Made by a program: the position numbers and the translations under genes. From NCBI GenBank assembly GCA_002167435.2, contig NHBR02000031.1, positions 1 to 38,825 on the forward strand: a stretch of 38,825 bases of DNA. Reading direction: 5' to 3'. The notes below the pieces were generated by a model. That model saw only the letters and a program-made list of their open reading frames with translations, made no database searches and was not told the origin of the DNA. This stretch comes from Allomuricauda sp. TMED12 (lineage in GTDB: Bacteria > Bacteroidota > Bacteroidia > Flavobacteriales > Flavobacteriaceae). Positions 16,948 to 25,099 of the stretch are shown in pieces. How positions within the stretch are numbered: the stretch's first letter is position 1; every line of letters begins with the position of its first letter.

Positions 16948-18108
16948 TCAAAGTTGCTTTTCTAGCTCAGCGACTGTTTTCTTAAACTGTTCTAAATCCT
17001 TGAAGATATGTGCCCCTATCTCTATGGCTTTGCGATAATAGGGAAGAATGATTTTAGGAAAGCTCCTTTTCTTGTACTCATTTTCCTCTGCATCCATTTT
17101 ATCTTTACGGACATCGCCAAATTTCAACAGCAATAGTGTTGCTCGTCGTATTTCCTGTGGGTTATTGCGTTCTTTGACTTTATCCACCAAGTTGAAAAAC
17201 TCTATATCATTCTTGGTAATGTTAGCTTTTGATTCGTATCGTCTTAATTGCTCGTCTATCTCTATATCTTCAATTCTGGCTAAGTTCATATTGATATTAT
17301 GGCCCGCCCAAAAACCATTCTCTTCATCGAACCAAATGCCCGAATCGTGCCATTTACCAAAAAAATTGACGGCATTTTTGATGCGGAAACCTTTGAGTCC
17401 TTCCTCAGAACCCAGAATGGTAACTTCACAGGGATTGGGAAACATTCCCATTACAACTACATCCTTTTTGTAAGAATTAAAATACTGAAAATACAATTTC
17501 TTGAAAATGTCGAATAAGTCAATAACATTATTCAACTTGGGGTAGAAGAATTCATCTAAATCAAAGGAATGGTTTAAGACACCGTTTAAATCGATAGGGT
17601 CCGAATCGTGCATTACATACCGATCTTCGTCAATAGAATAGGCGGAATGGAAGAAACTGTTGCGTATTTCTTTAAAATGGTTCTGCTCATAAAAATCGAT
17701 TAGGTGCTGCTTTTCCGAATCGGCCAAGAGCTCCATCAAGAAATCTTGTTTTTCGCCGATTCCCAAAAGGCGCTCATATTTTTTTGTTTTCCAAAAAAGA
17801 TATGATGAACCTTTGTATCCCAATTTAATACGGCACAGATTACCTATTATGTTGTAGAAGTCGCTGTTCTCAAAAAAAGTGGAGTAAATCTGTAAACCCA
17901 TACGGGTTTTCTCTTTTCCTTCCAATTCATTGTACAACCTTTTGTAAAACTCGATTGCATCGAACCATTCATGAAGGTTCGAGTTTAAATTGGATGAACT
18001 GATTCCCCTATAATTAATCAGGTTAAGTACAAAATCGAATTCGCTTCTAGCCTTGGCTTCTTCAAAAAGATTTCTCAAATCCTTTACTGGAGGTTGTGCA
18101 TCTTCCAT
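16948..18108 (-). CDS. Unknown protein with a HEPN-like Rx4H motif
   Basis: The 386-residue product is soluble with no signal peptide or membrane helix, and is mostly alpha-helical by composition. I do not recognise the full-length family. Residues 140-165 contain 'HFKEIRNSFFHSAYS', in which Arg149-Asn150 and His154 form the R-N-x3-H (Rx4H) signature of HEPN ribonuclease domains. The surrounding helices ('LIDFYEQ' before, 'FDIFKKLYFQYF' after) suit a four-helix bundle. A separate C-terminal region (residues 290-386) is a long charged helical segment. HEPN proteins are often toxins or antiviral effectors, but many are not nucleases, so the assignment is tentative. The gene sits alone between copA and the sorbosone-dehydrogenase-like gene and has no evident antitoxin partner. 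Confidence 0.5.
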   Translation of the reverse strand: MEDAQPPVKDLRNLFEEAKARSEFDFVLNLINYRGISSSNLNSNLHEWFDAIEFYKRLYNELEGKEKTRMGLQIYSTFFENSDFYNIIGNLCRIKLGYKGSSYLFWKTKKYERLLGIGEKQDFLMELLADSEKQHLIDFYEQNHFKEIRNSFFHSAYSIDEDRYVMHDSDPIDLNGVLNHSFDLDEFFYPKLNNVIDLFDIFKKLYFQYFNSYKKDVVVMGMFPNPCEVTILGSEEGLKGFRIKNAVNFFGKWHDSGIWFDEENGFWAGHNINMNLARIEDIEIDEQLRRYESKANITKNDIEFFNLVDKVKERNNPQEIRRATLLLLKFGDVRKDKMDAEENEYKKRSFPKIILPYYRKAIEIGAHIFKDLEQFKKTVAELEKQL

Positions 18109-18152
18109 AAATAAAAATACTTATTTAACGGCAAACCCCCATTGAGAATCGC

Positions 18153-19448
18153 TCACATACCATTTTTACCTTCCCAGCTGATTCTCCAGATCGTATTGGT
18201 CACATCATCGGTTATCAACATCGACCCATCGAGTAGTACGGCGGCACCCACGGGTCGGCCATAGACCTCATCTTTTTTGCCGTCAACAATAAAACCCGTT
18301 AAAAAGTCTTCAGGTTTTCCAGTTTGTTCTCCGTTCTCGAAAGGCACGAAAACCACTTTATAGCCTGATAAAACCTGTCTGTTCCAAGAACCATGCTGCA
18401 CGACAAAGGCTCCGTTCCGATATTTGTCAGGAAATGAATCGCCCGTGTAGAACGTCAATCCCAAAGATGCGGTATGGGGGCCAACGTTCACATCGGGCAC
18501 CAGTGTATTCTCCACTTGGGCCGAAGGAACCCATTTTACCCTTGGATCTTCATTTTGCCCATAGTACACATAGGGCCAACCATAAAATCCGTTTTCCTGG
18601 ACACTGGTCAAATAATCAGGTACGAGGTTGTTGCCCAATCCGTCGCGTTCGTTGACCGCCGTCCATAAGTCTCCGGTAACGGGATTCCAATCCATACCCA
18701 CAGGGTTTCTTAGTCCTGACGCGAAAATTCTTAGTCCTGAGCCATCAGGATCAATCTCAAGAATGGCCGCCTTCATGAATTCGGCCTCTGCCCCTTTCTC
18801 CCCAACATTCGAGCCACTACCGACCGCTATATATATTTTCGAGCCGTCCTTGTTGGCAGTAATATTGCGTGTCCAATGTCGATTGGCCTTTCCTGCGGGC
18901 AAGGTCGTAATTTTTTCTGCTTTTCCCGATAGTTGAGATTGGCCGGGCTTGTAAGGAAAACGTAGCAATCCGTTGGTATTGGCCACATAGAACCAATCAT
19001 CCAACACAAGCATTCCGAAGGGTTGATCGAGTTCCTTTTCGAGAAATACGGCGCGTTCATCGGGAGACCCATCCTTGTCTACATCGCGGAGCAAGGTTAT
19101 CAAGTCGGAACTGTTCTTAAAGCTTTTCGACTTTGATGCCCCGATGAACCATGCCCCGATTTTTTTCCAAAGCGGATAATTAGAATTGCTTTGCGCCACA
19201 AGTACATCGCCATTCGGTGTAACGTACATCCACCTTGGATTCTTGAAACCGTCAGCATATTTTGTAACGGTAAAACCTGGCGGGGCTTTTGGTGTCCTTC
19301 CATTTTTCCAGCCAATGACATTGCTATAGTTGGAATAGGATTTGGAGGCCGATATCGGCGGTAGCGAATCGACGGTCTGCGCATTTGTAGTTGCCAATAC
19401 TAAGAGTGAAATGATTAAACCTGTAAAAAAACGTGTTCCCATGGCCAT
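18153..19448 (-). CDS. Secreted sorbosone/glucose dehydrogenase-like beta-propeller protein
   Basis: The 431-residue product has a signal peptide (about residues 1-24, cleaved near 'TTNAQ'). The six-bladed beta-propeller pattern is that of the GSDH/sorbosone dehydrogenase family: 'NPRWMYVTPNGDVLVAQ', 'LRNPVGMDWNPVTGDLWTAVNERD', 'GFYGWPYVYYGQ' and 'VQHGSWNR'. Family members are PQQ-dependent sugar or aldose dehydrogenases in the periplasm. Many distant members have no proven substrate, so the exact reaction is open. ATG codons at 19448 and 19442 are both usable and differ by two residues. The gene is on the same strand as its neighbours, 44 bases before the HEPN-like gene. Association with copper islands suggests a periplasmic redox role, which is inference. 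Confidence 0.82.
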   Translation of the reverse strand: MAMGTRFFTGLIISLLVLATTNAQTVDSLPPISASKSYSNYSNVIGWKNGRTPKAPPGFTVTKYADGFKNPRWMYVTPNGDVLVAQSNSNYPLWKKIGAWFIGASKSKSFKNSSDLITLLRDVDKDGSPDERAVFLEKELDQPFGMLVLDDWFYVANTNGLLRFPYKPGQSQLSGKAEKITTLPAGKANRHWTRNITANKDGSKIYIAVGSGSNVGEKGAEAEFMKAAILEIDPDGSGLRIFASGLRNPVGMDWNPVTGDLWTAVNERDGLGNNLVPDYLTSVQENGFYGWPYVYYGQNEDPRVKWVPSAQVENTLVPDVNVGPHTASLGLTFYTGDSFPDKYRNGAFVVQHGSWNRQVLSGYKVVFVPFENGEQTGKPEDFLTGFIVDGKKDEVYGRPVGAAVLLDGSMLITDDVTNTIWRISWEGKNGM

Positions 19449-19496
19449 TTAAAATTTTGTCTTACATCTTCTGCCCATTAAAACTTAGCATCTTGG

Positions 19497-20834
19497 TTAT
19501 TTGAATTTCTCAATAACATCCCCTAGGTCATATACTTTTACGTCTTGCAATTCATTTGAAAGTATGCTGCTTCCGATCGCGCTTCTATATCCACTGCCGC
19601 AATGGACAACAATGGGTTTGTCAGTGGGAATTTCCTGAATTGAATTCCTAAGTTCGTGAAGGGGTTTGTTCAGGGCATCTTCAAAAATTTTCTTTTTTCT
19701 TACTTCATCCGTATTTCTGACATCGACAATAGTGTAATTATCCAGATTTTGTAAAAAATGCTTGAATTTTAATCGTTCGTTTTCGATCAAGTTTTTTTTC
19801 GGAAGGTTAATTATGGCCTTAAGCTGATTTTCATATCCGATCTTCGCCACCCGCCGGGCGATGGTCTTTACATTTTTTGGAGAATCAGCGACCAAATAAA
19901 ATTCCTCATCTGGTTGGATTATAGTACCTAACCATGTTTCAAAAGAGGATGCTTCGCCACCCTGCATAATATTGATACTCTGTGGCCAATGACCTTGATT
20001 AAACTCGTTTTCATCACGACTATCGACAATTAGGATATTATCTTTTGGTTTTTCGGCATTAAGATGAATAGGGATTTTAGCGGTTGCCATATCAATCGAT
20101 TCAACTTTCTTTTTGTTCATAGCTACATCATGTTTGAAATAGGCCGGTATGAACGGTTGGTCTTCAAGGAGTTCTTTGACAAACTCATCTTCATTTTGAT
20201 GGCCAAATGCCCAGTTATCCTTTCGCTCCCTACCTAATGTGCTACTGCTATCTGCCGACATGCTTTTGCCGCACAGGGATCCCGCCCCGTGGGCGGGGTA
20301 AATAATGGCCTCATTCGGTATTTTTTTGAATTTAGTTCGAATTGTGTTGAACATTTCACGGGCCAGTGCTTGCTTTTTTTGCTCTTTGTCATCTTCATTT
20401 CCGCGCAGGTCCGGGCGTCCGACATCCCCGATCAATAAGGTGTCCCCCGTAAAAAGTGCAACCTCATTTGCATCTGTGGCAAGAATGGAAATACTATCGT
20501 ATGAATGCCCAGGAGTATTTATGGCTTCTAGTTTGGTATTGCCCACGAATATGGCACTGTTCCCATCAAAACTTTCGAAAGGGTATTCAGCTTCCAATCT
20601 GCTGCTGTTATAGATCGTGGCACCTGTTTCTTTGCTAATTTGCCAATGTGAGCTTACAAAGTCTGCATGGGAGTGGGTCAATAGCACAACTTTGATCTTA
20701 GCATTTACTTTATGCGCAAGATTATAATAGTGCATCGGGTCGCGATCGGGATCGATTATCGCCATCTCCCCTTCGCTCAGCAGTACGTATGAATAGTGGG
20801 AAAGTGGTTTATATTCAAATTGCTGTATTTTCAT
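19497..20834 (-). CDS. MBL-fold hydrolase with two rhodanese domains (persulfide-dioxygenase-like)
   Basis: The 445-residue cytoplasmic protein starts with a metallo-beta-lactamase domain: HSHAD at residues 54-58, 'NTPGHSYDS', 'FTGDTLLIGDVGRPD' and 'IYPAHGAGSLCG'. These features match ETHE1/persulfide-dioxygenase-like enzymes, which oxidise glutathione-type persulfides. Two rhodanese domains follow. The second (about 355-445) has the catalytic loop 'VHCGSGYRS' with Cys412. The first (about 255-345) has 'YLVADSPKN' at the same place and no Cys, so it should be inactive as a sulfurtransferase. The architecture is common in Bacteroidota. In a copper island it may handle sulfane sulfur, which buffers and is damaged by Cu(I). 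Substrate is inferred from the family. Confidence 0.85.
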   Translation of the reverse strand: MKIQQFEYKPLSHYSYVLLSEGEMAIIDPDRDPMHYYNLAHKVNAKIKVVLLTHSHADFVSSHWQISKETGATIYNSSRLEAEYPFESFDGNSAIFVGNTKLEAINTPGHSYDSISILATDANEVALFTGDTLLIGDVGRPDLRGNEDDKEQKKQALAREMFNTIRTKFKKIPNEAIIYPAHGAGSLCGKSMSADSSSTLGRERKDNWAFGHQNEDEFVKELLEDQPFIPAYFKHDVAMNKKKVESIDMATAKIPIHLNAEKPKDNILIVDSRDENEFNQGHWPQSINIMQGGEASSFETWLGTIIQPDEEFYLVADSPKNVKTIARRVAKIGYENQLKAIINLPKKNLIENERLKFKHFLQNLDNYTIVDVRNTDEVRKKKIFEDALNKPLHELRNSIQEIPTDKPIVVHCGSGYRSAIGSSILSNELQDVKVYDLGDVIEKFK

Positions 20835-20953
20835 AAAAATTTTATGCGTTTATAATTTAACGTCCGAAATGCCTTCGTTTATTCTCCTGTATTTTCGTTT
20901 TTTCCTTTCGAAAGTAAAAACTGTTATTACCTCCTGACATTCACTTTTCCGTA

Positions 20954-21514
20954 TCAGTCAAGGTTTGTTGTTTCTTCGGTAAGCGATCCTTCAAATTTGG
21001 GAAGCGGACGCTTTTCCTTTTCTTCTTCTGTTTCTACTATCCCATTTTTCTTGATATCGTCGATCAACCATTGCATTTCCATGATTTCCCTACGCTGCGC
21101 CTTGATGATTTCATCGGCAAGCTCCCGAACCCTGACGTCCTTTATTTGAGAACGCTCACTGGTCAAAATAGCGATGGAGTGATGGGGAATCATACCTTCC
21201 ATATAGTCAACACCGGAAACCGTAACCTGGCTCCTGACCAGCCATATTCCACCCGCGATCAGCAAAACACCCAAAGCCAAGATGGCAATATTCTTATTGC
21301 GGTCTTTGTACATCTGTAGCATATACAGGAGCATGATAATAACCATGGACCCACCCATGATCAACGTCATAAAGAACCTGGTTTCACTATACCAGAAGTG
21401 ATCGATAATCTGATAGGAATGTGTGTACATTAAAAAGAACATCGCGACCATTGAGGTGCCGATCATTGCGAAGAACTTTAAGTAATTGTTGACTTTCTTT
21501 TCTTTATTTTCCAT
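20954..21514 (-). CDS. DUF305 membrane protein
   Basis: The 186-residue product has three hydrophobic helices (about residues 12-32, 46-66 and 76-92). A DUF305/ferritin-like helical domain follows, starting 'YMEGMIPHHSIAI' with the defining His-His pair and ending around 'EMQWLIDDI'. DUF305 proteins are recurrent in copper and other metal islands and are thought to bind metal in the periplasm through the His/Met-rich helices, but no biochemical function is established. The last 25 residues are acidic and low in complexity. It lies between copZ and the MBL-rhodanese gene on the same strand and is probably part of the same copper regulon. Confidence 0.85.
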   Translation of the reverse strand: MENKEKKVNNYLKFFAMIGTSMVAMFFLMYTHSYQIIDHFWYSETRFFMTLIMGGSMVIIMLLYMLQMYKDRNKNIAILALGVLLIAGGIWLVRSQVTVSGVDYMEGMIPHHSIAILTSERSQIKDVRVRELADEIIKAQRREIMEMQWLIDDIKKNGIVETEEEKEKRPLPKFEGSLTEETTNLD

Positions 21515-21611
21515 TGTATATACTTTTAATCGGTTATTATGATTTCATTCTTTTTGGCCATCATCAAGATTACTGGACAACTATAAAGGGATTATTTTAG
21601 CCATGTTCCAC

Positions 21612-21827
21612 TCAATTTACAGGTTGTATTTTATATTGATTACCAGCATTTTTTAAGGCCTCTTGCAAATTTTCCAAAGGCACTTCAAATTGCGATTCTA
21701 CCGTTGCTTCGGCATTTTTCAAATCGACCGATACATCGGCTACCCCTGCGACGTTTAATAGTGCTTCTTCTACATGGTTTCTACAGCCGTTACAGGTCAT
21801 TCCTTCTATTTCGTATCTTCTTTTCAT
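21612..21827 (-). CDS. copZ: CopZ-like copper chaperone
   Basis: The 71-residue product is a single HMA domain with the canonical loop 'GMTCNGC' (Cys12 and Cys15) and the usual C-terminal 'GNQYKIQPVN' strand. It should bind Cu(I) in the cytoplasm and hand it to CopA and possibly to the regulator encoded upstream. It stands as the first gene after a 369-base gap that holds a 9-bp inverted repeat (21862-21886) just ahead of its start. It is therefore probably the head of a unit with DUF305 and the genes beyond. It is more canonical than the second HMA protein at 14344-14556. Confidence 0.9.
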   Translation of the reverse strand: MKRRYEIEGMTCNGCRNHVEEALLNVAGVADVSVDLKNAEATVESQFEVPLENLQEALKNAGNQYKIQPVN

Positions 21828-22196
21828 ATTATAATCAATTTTTATTCTAACAATTTCACCTTTTGAATCAGAAGTGTTGATTCAAATACGTTATCGAAAA
21901 ATAACATTTTCTAAATCTGGGCGTTGTTTGAAAAAAAACAAACCTTGACCCATTCGATTATTTAGGGCTATTTACATCAAAAAAGTATGCGATTACCTAA
22001 AAAGTTTTATTGTAATCGAGCTTTTGCCATTAATGACTAAAAATTCAGTGCAATAGGTTTAAGTTCGCCCATCACTATGCACCAAAAAATCTCTAAACAT
22101 CTTTATTGAAACCTGAACATAAAGATGATAATGAAATTCAATGCATGGGAATCGACTTCTTATAACAAGCCACGAAGAGAAGGTTAAGCTTATAAA
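21828..22196. other. 369-base non-coding region upstream of copZ
   Basis: No frame of useful length was seen on either strand. The region is AT-rich and lies between the AraC-HMA regulator's stop and the copZ start, so it should carry the copZ promoter and the regulator's terminator. The only strong structure is the inverted repeat at 21862-21886. A weaker 5-bp repeat (GTTTG, 8 A's, CAAAC) lies near 21930-21950. I found no exact TAnnTTTG promoter element on the - strand. Confidence 0.5.
21862..21886. promoter_or_regulatory. 9-bp inverted repeat, candidate operator of copZ
   Basis: TTTGAATCA, 7 spacer bases and TGATTCAAA form a perfect dyad 35-59 bases before the copZ ATG. The spacing between half-site centres is about 16 bases, one and a half helical turns. 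There is no T-run, so it is not a terminator. The neighbouring AraC-HMA regulator is the obvious candidate binder, though AraC proteins more often use direct repeats. Confidence 0.5.
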
Positions 22197-22763
22197 TTAT
22201 ATGTTATCCAGCGATTTTCTATTTTGAAGGGCACTTTTCTTAAATTGTGTAGGTGCTATACCATTGATTTTTTTGAACTGGTTGCTTAAATACGCGACAC
22301 TGCTGTAGTCTAACTGATGGGCTATTTCCTTTAAGCTTAGCTCGTCATAGATGAGCAATTCCTTAACCCTTTCAATTTTTTGGCTAATGACATACTGTTC
22401 AAAAGTGATACTCTCCACGGAAGAGAAAAGGGAACTTAAGTACTTGTAATCCAGACCTATTTCTGAACCAACATAATCGGTCAATTTGACGTTTAATTCT
22501 TGTCTTGAATGAAAAATTTTTTCTATTACAAGATTTTTCATACGCTCGATCAATTGAGACTTGCGATTACCAATCAAAGAAAAACCCAGCTTATTCAATT
22601 CGGTTTGTAATTGATTTTCTTGTTTTGCGGTCAGTTCTTCATTCAATGTGACTTGGCCCAGTTGCACATTGGAATAATCAATACCAATCTTTTTCAGAAC
22701 ATTGTATACCGCCGTAACACATCTTGGGCAGACCATGTTTTTTATGTGCAGCATATGGCTCAT
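22197..22763 (-). CDS. AraC-family regulator fused to an N-terminal HMA-like CxxC domain
   Basis: The 188-residue product begins with an HMA-like segment, 'MLHIKNMVCPRC' (Cys12 and Cys15) and about 65 residues of matching size. A C-terminal AraC-type double helix-turn-helix follows (about residues 85-180), with 'ERVKELLIYDELSLKEIAH' and 'SSVAYLSNQFKKINGIAPTQFKK'. The AraC recognition pattern is complete. The first domain presumably senses Cu(I) or a related metal through the two Cys, so the protein would be a one-component metal-responsive regulator of the island. Metal sensing is inference from the domain. The gene lies downstream of cusB and a small membrane protein, and upstream of the gap with the dyad. 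An in-frame ATG at residue 4 is an alternative start. Confidence 0.85.
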   Translation of the reverse strand: MSHMLHIKNMVCPRCVTAVYNVLKKIGIDYSNVQLGQVTLNEELTAKQENQLQTELNKLGFSLIGNRKSQLIERMKNLVIEKIFHSRQELNVKLTDYVGSEIGLDYKYLSSLFSSVESITFEQYVISQKIERVKELLIYDELSLKEIAHQLDYSSVAYLSNQFKKINGIAPTQFKKSALQNRKSLDNI

Positions 22764-22803
22764 GATAAAGTTTTAAAATACATTGCGCTCACATTATCCA
22801 TTA

Positions 22804-22980
22804 TCACAGATGGGACCGATGTTCCCAAATCGCTCTCAACAAAACCAAGACTACCGTGACTATAAACAAGATGATAATCGCCAATGCAGCATAGAATCTT
22901 GTTTTTCGGTTAGATTCTATTTTTGTTTTCTTGCTCTCCTTTCTTTGTTGGCTTCTTCTCTCCCTACGTTTTTGACTCAT
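22804..22980 (-). CDS. 58-residue single-pass membrane protein
   Basis: An ATG at 22980 opens a frame of 58 codons ending in TGA at 22804-22806. The product has an extremely basic N-terminus (about residues 1-28: MSQKRRERRSQQRKESKK and on), then one strong hydrophobic helix, 'AALAIIILFIVTVVLVLL' (residues 31-48), and a short tail. The composition follows the positive-inside rule, so an N-in inner-membrane protein is expected. It lies 79 bases after the cusB stop and 40 bases before the AraC-HMA gene on the same strand. This supports a real small gene rather than chance. Function is unknown. Confidence 0.6.
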   Translation of the reverse strand: MSQKRRERRSQQRKESKKTKIESNRKTRFYAALAIIILFIVTVVLVLLRAIWEHRSHL

Positions 22981-23059
22981 GATGCCAAAATCTTTTCATT
23001 TTTCTTTTACTCACACCATTCAATTTTCTCTATTATAATTTTATCGGCCTTATAATTAA

Positions 23060-24877
23060 TTATTGTATCATTCCCCTAATTTCCCCACAAGTCATCATTG
23101 CTTCTCCGTAGTATGGGTTTCGAATCTCCTTTTCCAGGCTTAGCCAATTGGCTCCCTTATTGCTATCTGCCATCGGGCAATAGCTGTTGTACACTTTTTG
23201 ATTGACTCCAAAAAGCTGAACACCGCTGATCATGTGGGCCGATAGATGTTTAAAGTGGTCCCTTTGCTCCTTGATCTCAGAAGTGCTGGCCACTGCATTT
23301 GACGATGCTTTGAGCTCTTTTTGAATGGTCATCCAATGATCATGGGCCTCTTTGTCTTTTAGCAACTTCATATCGACTTTGGCCAAACTTTCTTCCATTT
23401 GTTTTGCTTCTTTTTGTGCGGCCGCGCCATCATCATTTACCAAAGCATCCTTAACATCTATATAGGCTTCGAAAACCTGCTTCAACTGACCTTGAAACTC
23501 ACTTGATACTTCAATCCTTTTTTTCATATTAGAATGGTCGGTGCCCGTACTTGTTGAGGGTTCCATTTTATCTCCTTCCTGCATACCGAAATGACCCTCA
23601 TGCCCGGTCATGGTTTTGCCTCCCTCTGCGTTCATCATCGATTTTTTACCCTGTAACTGTGCGGCCGCATCTACGGTAAATGTTCCGTTGGTCACAATTT
23701 GATCCCCCTTTTCAAGCCCGCTAATTATTGTATAGGTATCGCCATTGGTACTTCCAAGGGCAACTTCGCGCATTTCAAAGACAGGCTCATTGGGATTGGT
23801 CTTTACATAAACCACCGATCGTTCCCCCGTCCACATTACGGCACTGGCCGGTACGATAACGGTATTCTCCATCTGCATTTCGGCAGCTTTGATCGTACCT
23901 TCCACGAACATACCCGGCTTCAAGAGATTATCCTTATTGTTAAGTATTGCCCTTACCATGACCGTTCTTGTAGAAGAATTAAGTAACGGGTCTACAAAGG
24001 ATATTTTTGCCGTAAATTCTTTATTGGGATAAGCATTGGTCGTTACTTTGACTTCCTGACCTTCCTCCAGCGACGCTATTTGATTTTCATAAGCATCAAA
24101 AACCGCCCAAACGGTATTCAGGTTGGCAATTTTGTACAAAGGCTGCCCTTGTTTGACATAATCTCCTTCTTCAACCATGATATCGGTAATCGTTCCTGAA
24201 ACTGTGGCGTATACCGGGAAGTTTTCCTGCACTTTGCCCACTTCTTCTATCTTATCGATTTGATTTTCAGAAAGTTTCCATAATTTTAATTTATTGCGAA
24301 CGGCGTTGTATAAGGCTGGTTGCGATTCCTTCATGGATGCTGCCGTCAACAGCTCTTGCTGTGCACTTACTAATTCAGGGGAATAGATGGTTGCAAGAAG
24401 CTTTCCTTTGGCTACGTTCTCTCCGGTATAATTTACGTTCAACTGTTCAATACGCCCTGCGAAATAAGTAGCTTGCGTAGCATTGGCTTCTTCGTTTTCG
24501 CGAATCTTTCCTGAAAGTTTAAGTGAACTCCCATCCGAACCACCTATACCAACGGTAGTTGTACGAATATTGGCCAAGGCCATTGCGTTTTCCGTCATTC
24601 TTATTTCATTGGCACTAAGCCCCGTCGCTCCGGTTTCAGCAGGAATGAGATCCATACCACAAATTGGGCAGTCTCCCGGTTCGGGTTGCATAATCTGCGG
24701 ATGCATGGAGCAGGTCCACATCTGATTTTCCGATTCATCGGAATGGTCATGACTATCGGACATATTCGATAGATCCTTAACTGCTGCTTCATCGGTGGAA
24801 GAATTTCCAAAGATAAGGTAGCCCGCCAATAGCCCTACTATGACAGCGATTGCGAGGTAGACGATGTTTTTGTTCAT
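23060..24877 (-). CDS. cusB: CusB-like RND efflux adaptor with metal-binding N-terminus and DUF3347 C-terminus
   Basis: The 605-residue periplasmic adaptor has an N-terminal signal-anchor helix (residues 5-23). The heavy-metal-binding domain 'MWTCSMHPQI...CPICGMDLIP' follows (residues 53-79; Cys56, His59, Cys70, Cys73). Then come the membrane-fusion-protein hairpin and beta-barrel (about 100-420), including 'GDYVKQGQPLYKIANLNTVW' and 'LLKPGMFVEGTI'. A Met/His-rich linker ends the core, and a DUF3347 domain (about 465-605) carries 'CPMADS' and 'IRNPYYGEAMMTCG'. CusB links a CusA pump to a TolC channel for Cu(I)/Ag(I) efflux. The cusA gene is not adjacent, and the TolC gene is 13 kb away at the right edge. 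All domains look complete. Confidence 0.92.
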   Translation of the reverse strand: MNKNIVYLAIAVIVGLLAGYLIFGNSSTDEAAVKDLSNMSDSHDHSDESENQMWTCSMHPQIMQPEPGDCPICGMDLIPAETGATGLSANEIRMTENAMALANIRTTTVGIGGSDGSSLKLSGKIRENEEANATQATYFAGRIEQLNVNYTGENVAKGKLLATIYSPELVSAQQELLTAASMKESQPALYNAVRNKLKLWKLSENQIDKIEEVGKVQENFPVYATVSGTITDIMVEEGDYVKQGQPLYKIANLNTVWAVFDAYENQIASLEEGQEVKVTTNAYPNKEFTAKISFVDPLLNSSTRTVMVRAILNNKDNLLKPGMFVEGTIKAAEMQMENTVIVPASAVMWTGERSVVYVKTNPNEPVFEMREVALGSTNGDTYTIISGLEKGDQIVTNGTFTVDAAAQLQGKKSMMNAEGGKTMTGHEGHFGMQEGDKMEPSTSTGTDHSNMKKRIEVSSEFQGQLKQVFEAYIDVKDALVNDDGAAAQKEAKQMEESLAKVDMKLLKDKEAHDHWMTIQKELKASSNAVASTSEIKEQRDHFKHLSAHMISGVQLFGVNQKVYNSYCPMADSNKGANWLSLEKEIRNPYYGEAMMTCGEIRGMIQ

Positions 24878-24949
24878 GATATTTAGTCTTTATAAAATTT
24901 ATTTTTATTCAAAATGTTCGAAACTTGTAAAACTCGGTATTGCTTGATG

Positions 24950-25099
24950 TCAATATAAGCTGCTTATTAATGCTACGAGGAGCGTTTGAAATACAAACAA
25001 AATCACAATGGAAATGATAATGTTAGCACTATCGCTTTCCATAAGAATATACTTTGGTGCATTTTCATTACTTTTTTTATTTATTGCATGTTCGCTCAT
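24950..25099 (-). CDS. 49-residue single-pass membrane protein overlapping the PepSY gene
   Basis: An ATG at 25099 opens a 49-codon frame ending in TGA at 24950-24952. Its first 23 bases overlap the end of the PepSY gene in another frame, an arrangement suggesting translational coupling. The product has a hydrophilic first half and one hydrophobic helix, 'IIISIVILFVFQTLLVALIS' (residues 27-46). It lies 72 bases before cusB on the same strand. No family recognised. Small size makes the call moderate. Confidence 0.5.
   Translation of the reverse strand: MSEHAINKKSNENAPKYILMESDSANIIISIVILFVFQTLLVALISSLY

Noticed and set aside
20281..20297. 7-bp GC palindrome (CCCGCCC and GGGCGGG)
   Set aside because: It encodes the conserved YPAHGAG motif of the MBL domain, so protein constraint explains it.
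22783..23055. 90-codon + strand frame opposite the 58-residue protein
   Set aside because: It is antisense to a basic plus hydrophobic frame that fits the operon, and has no helix, motif or plausible start context.
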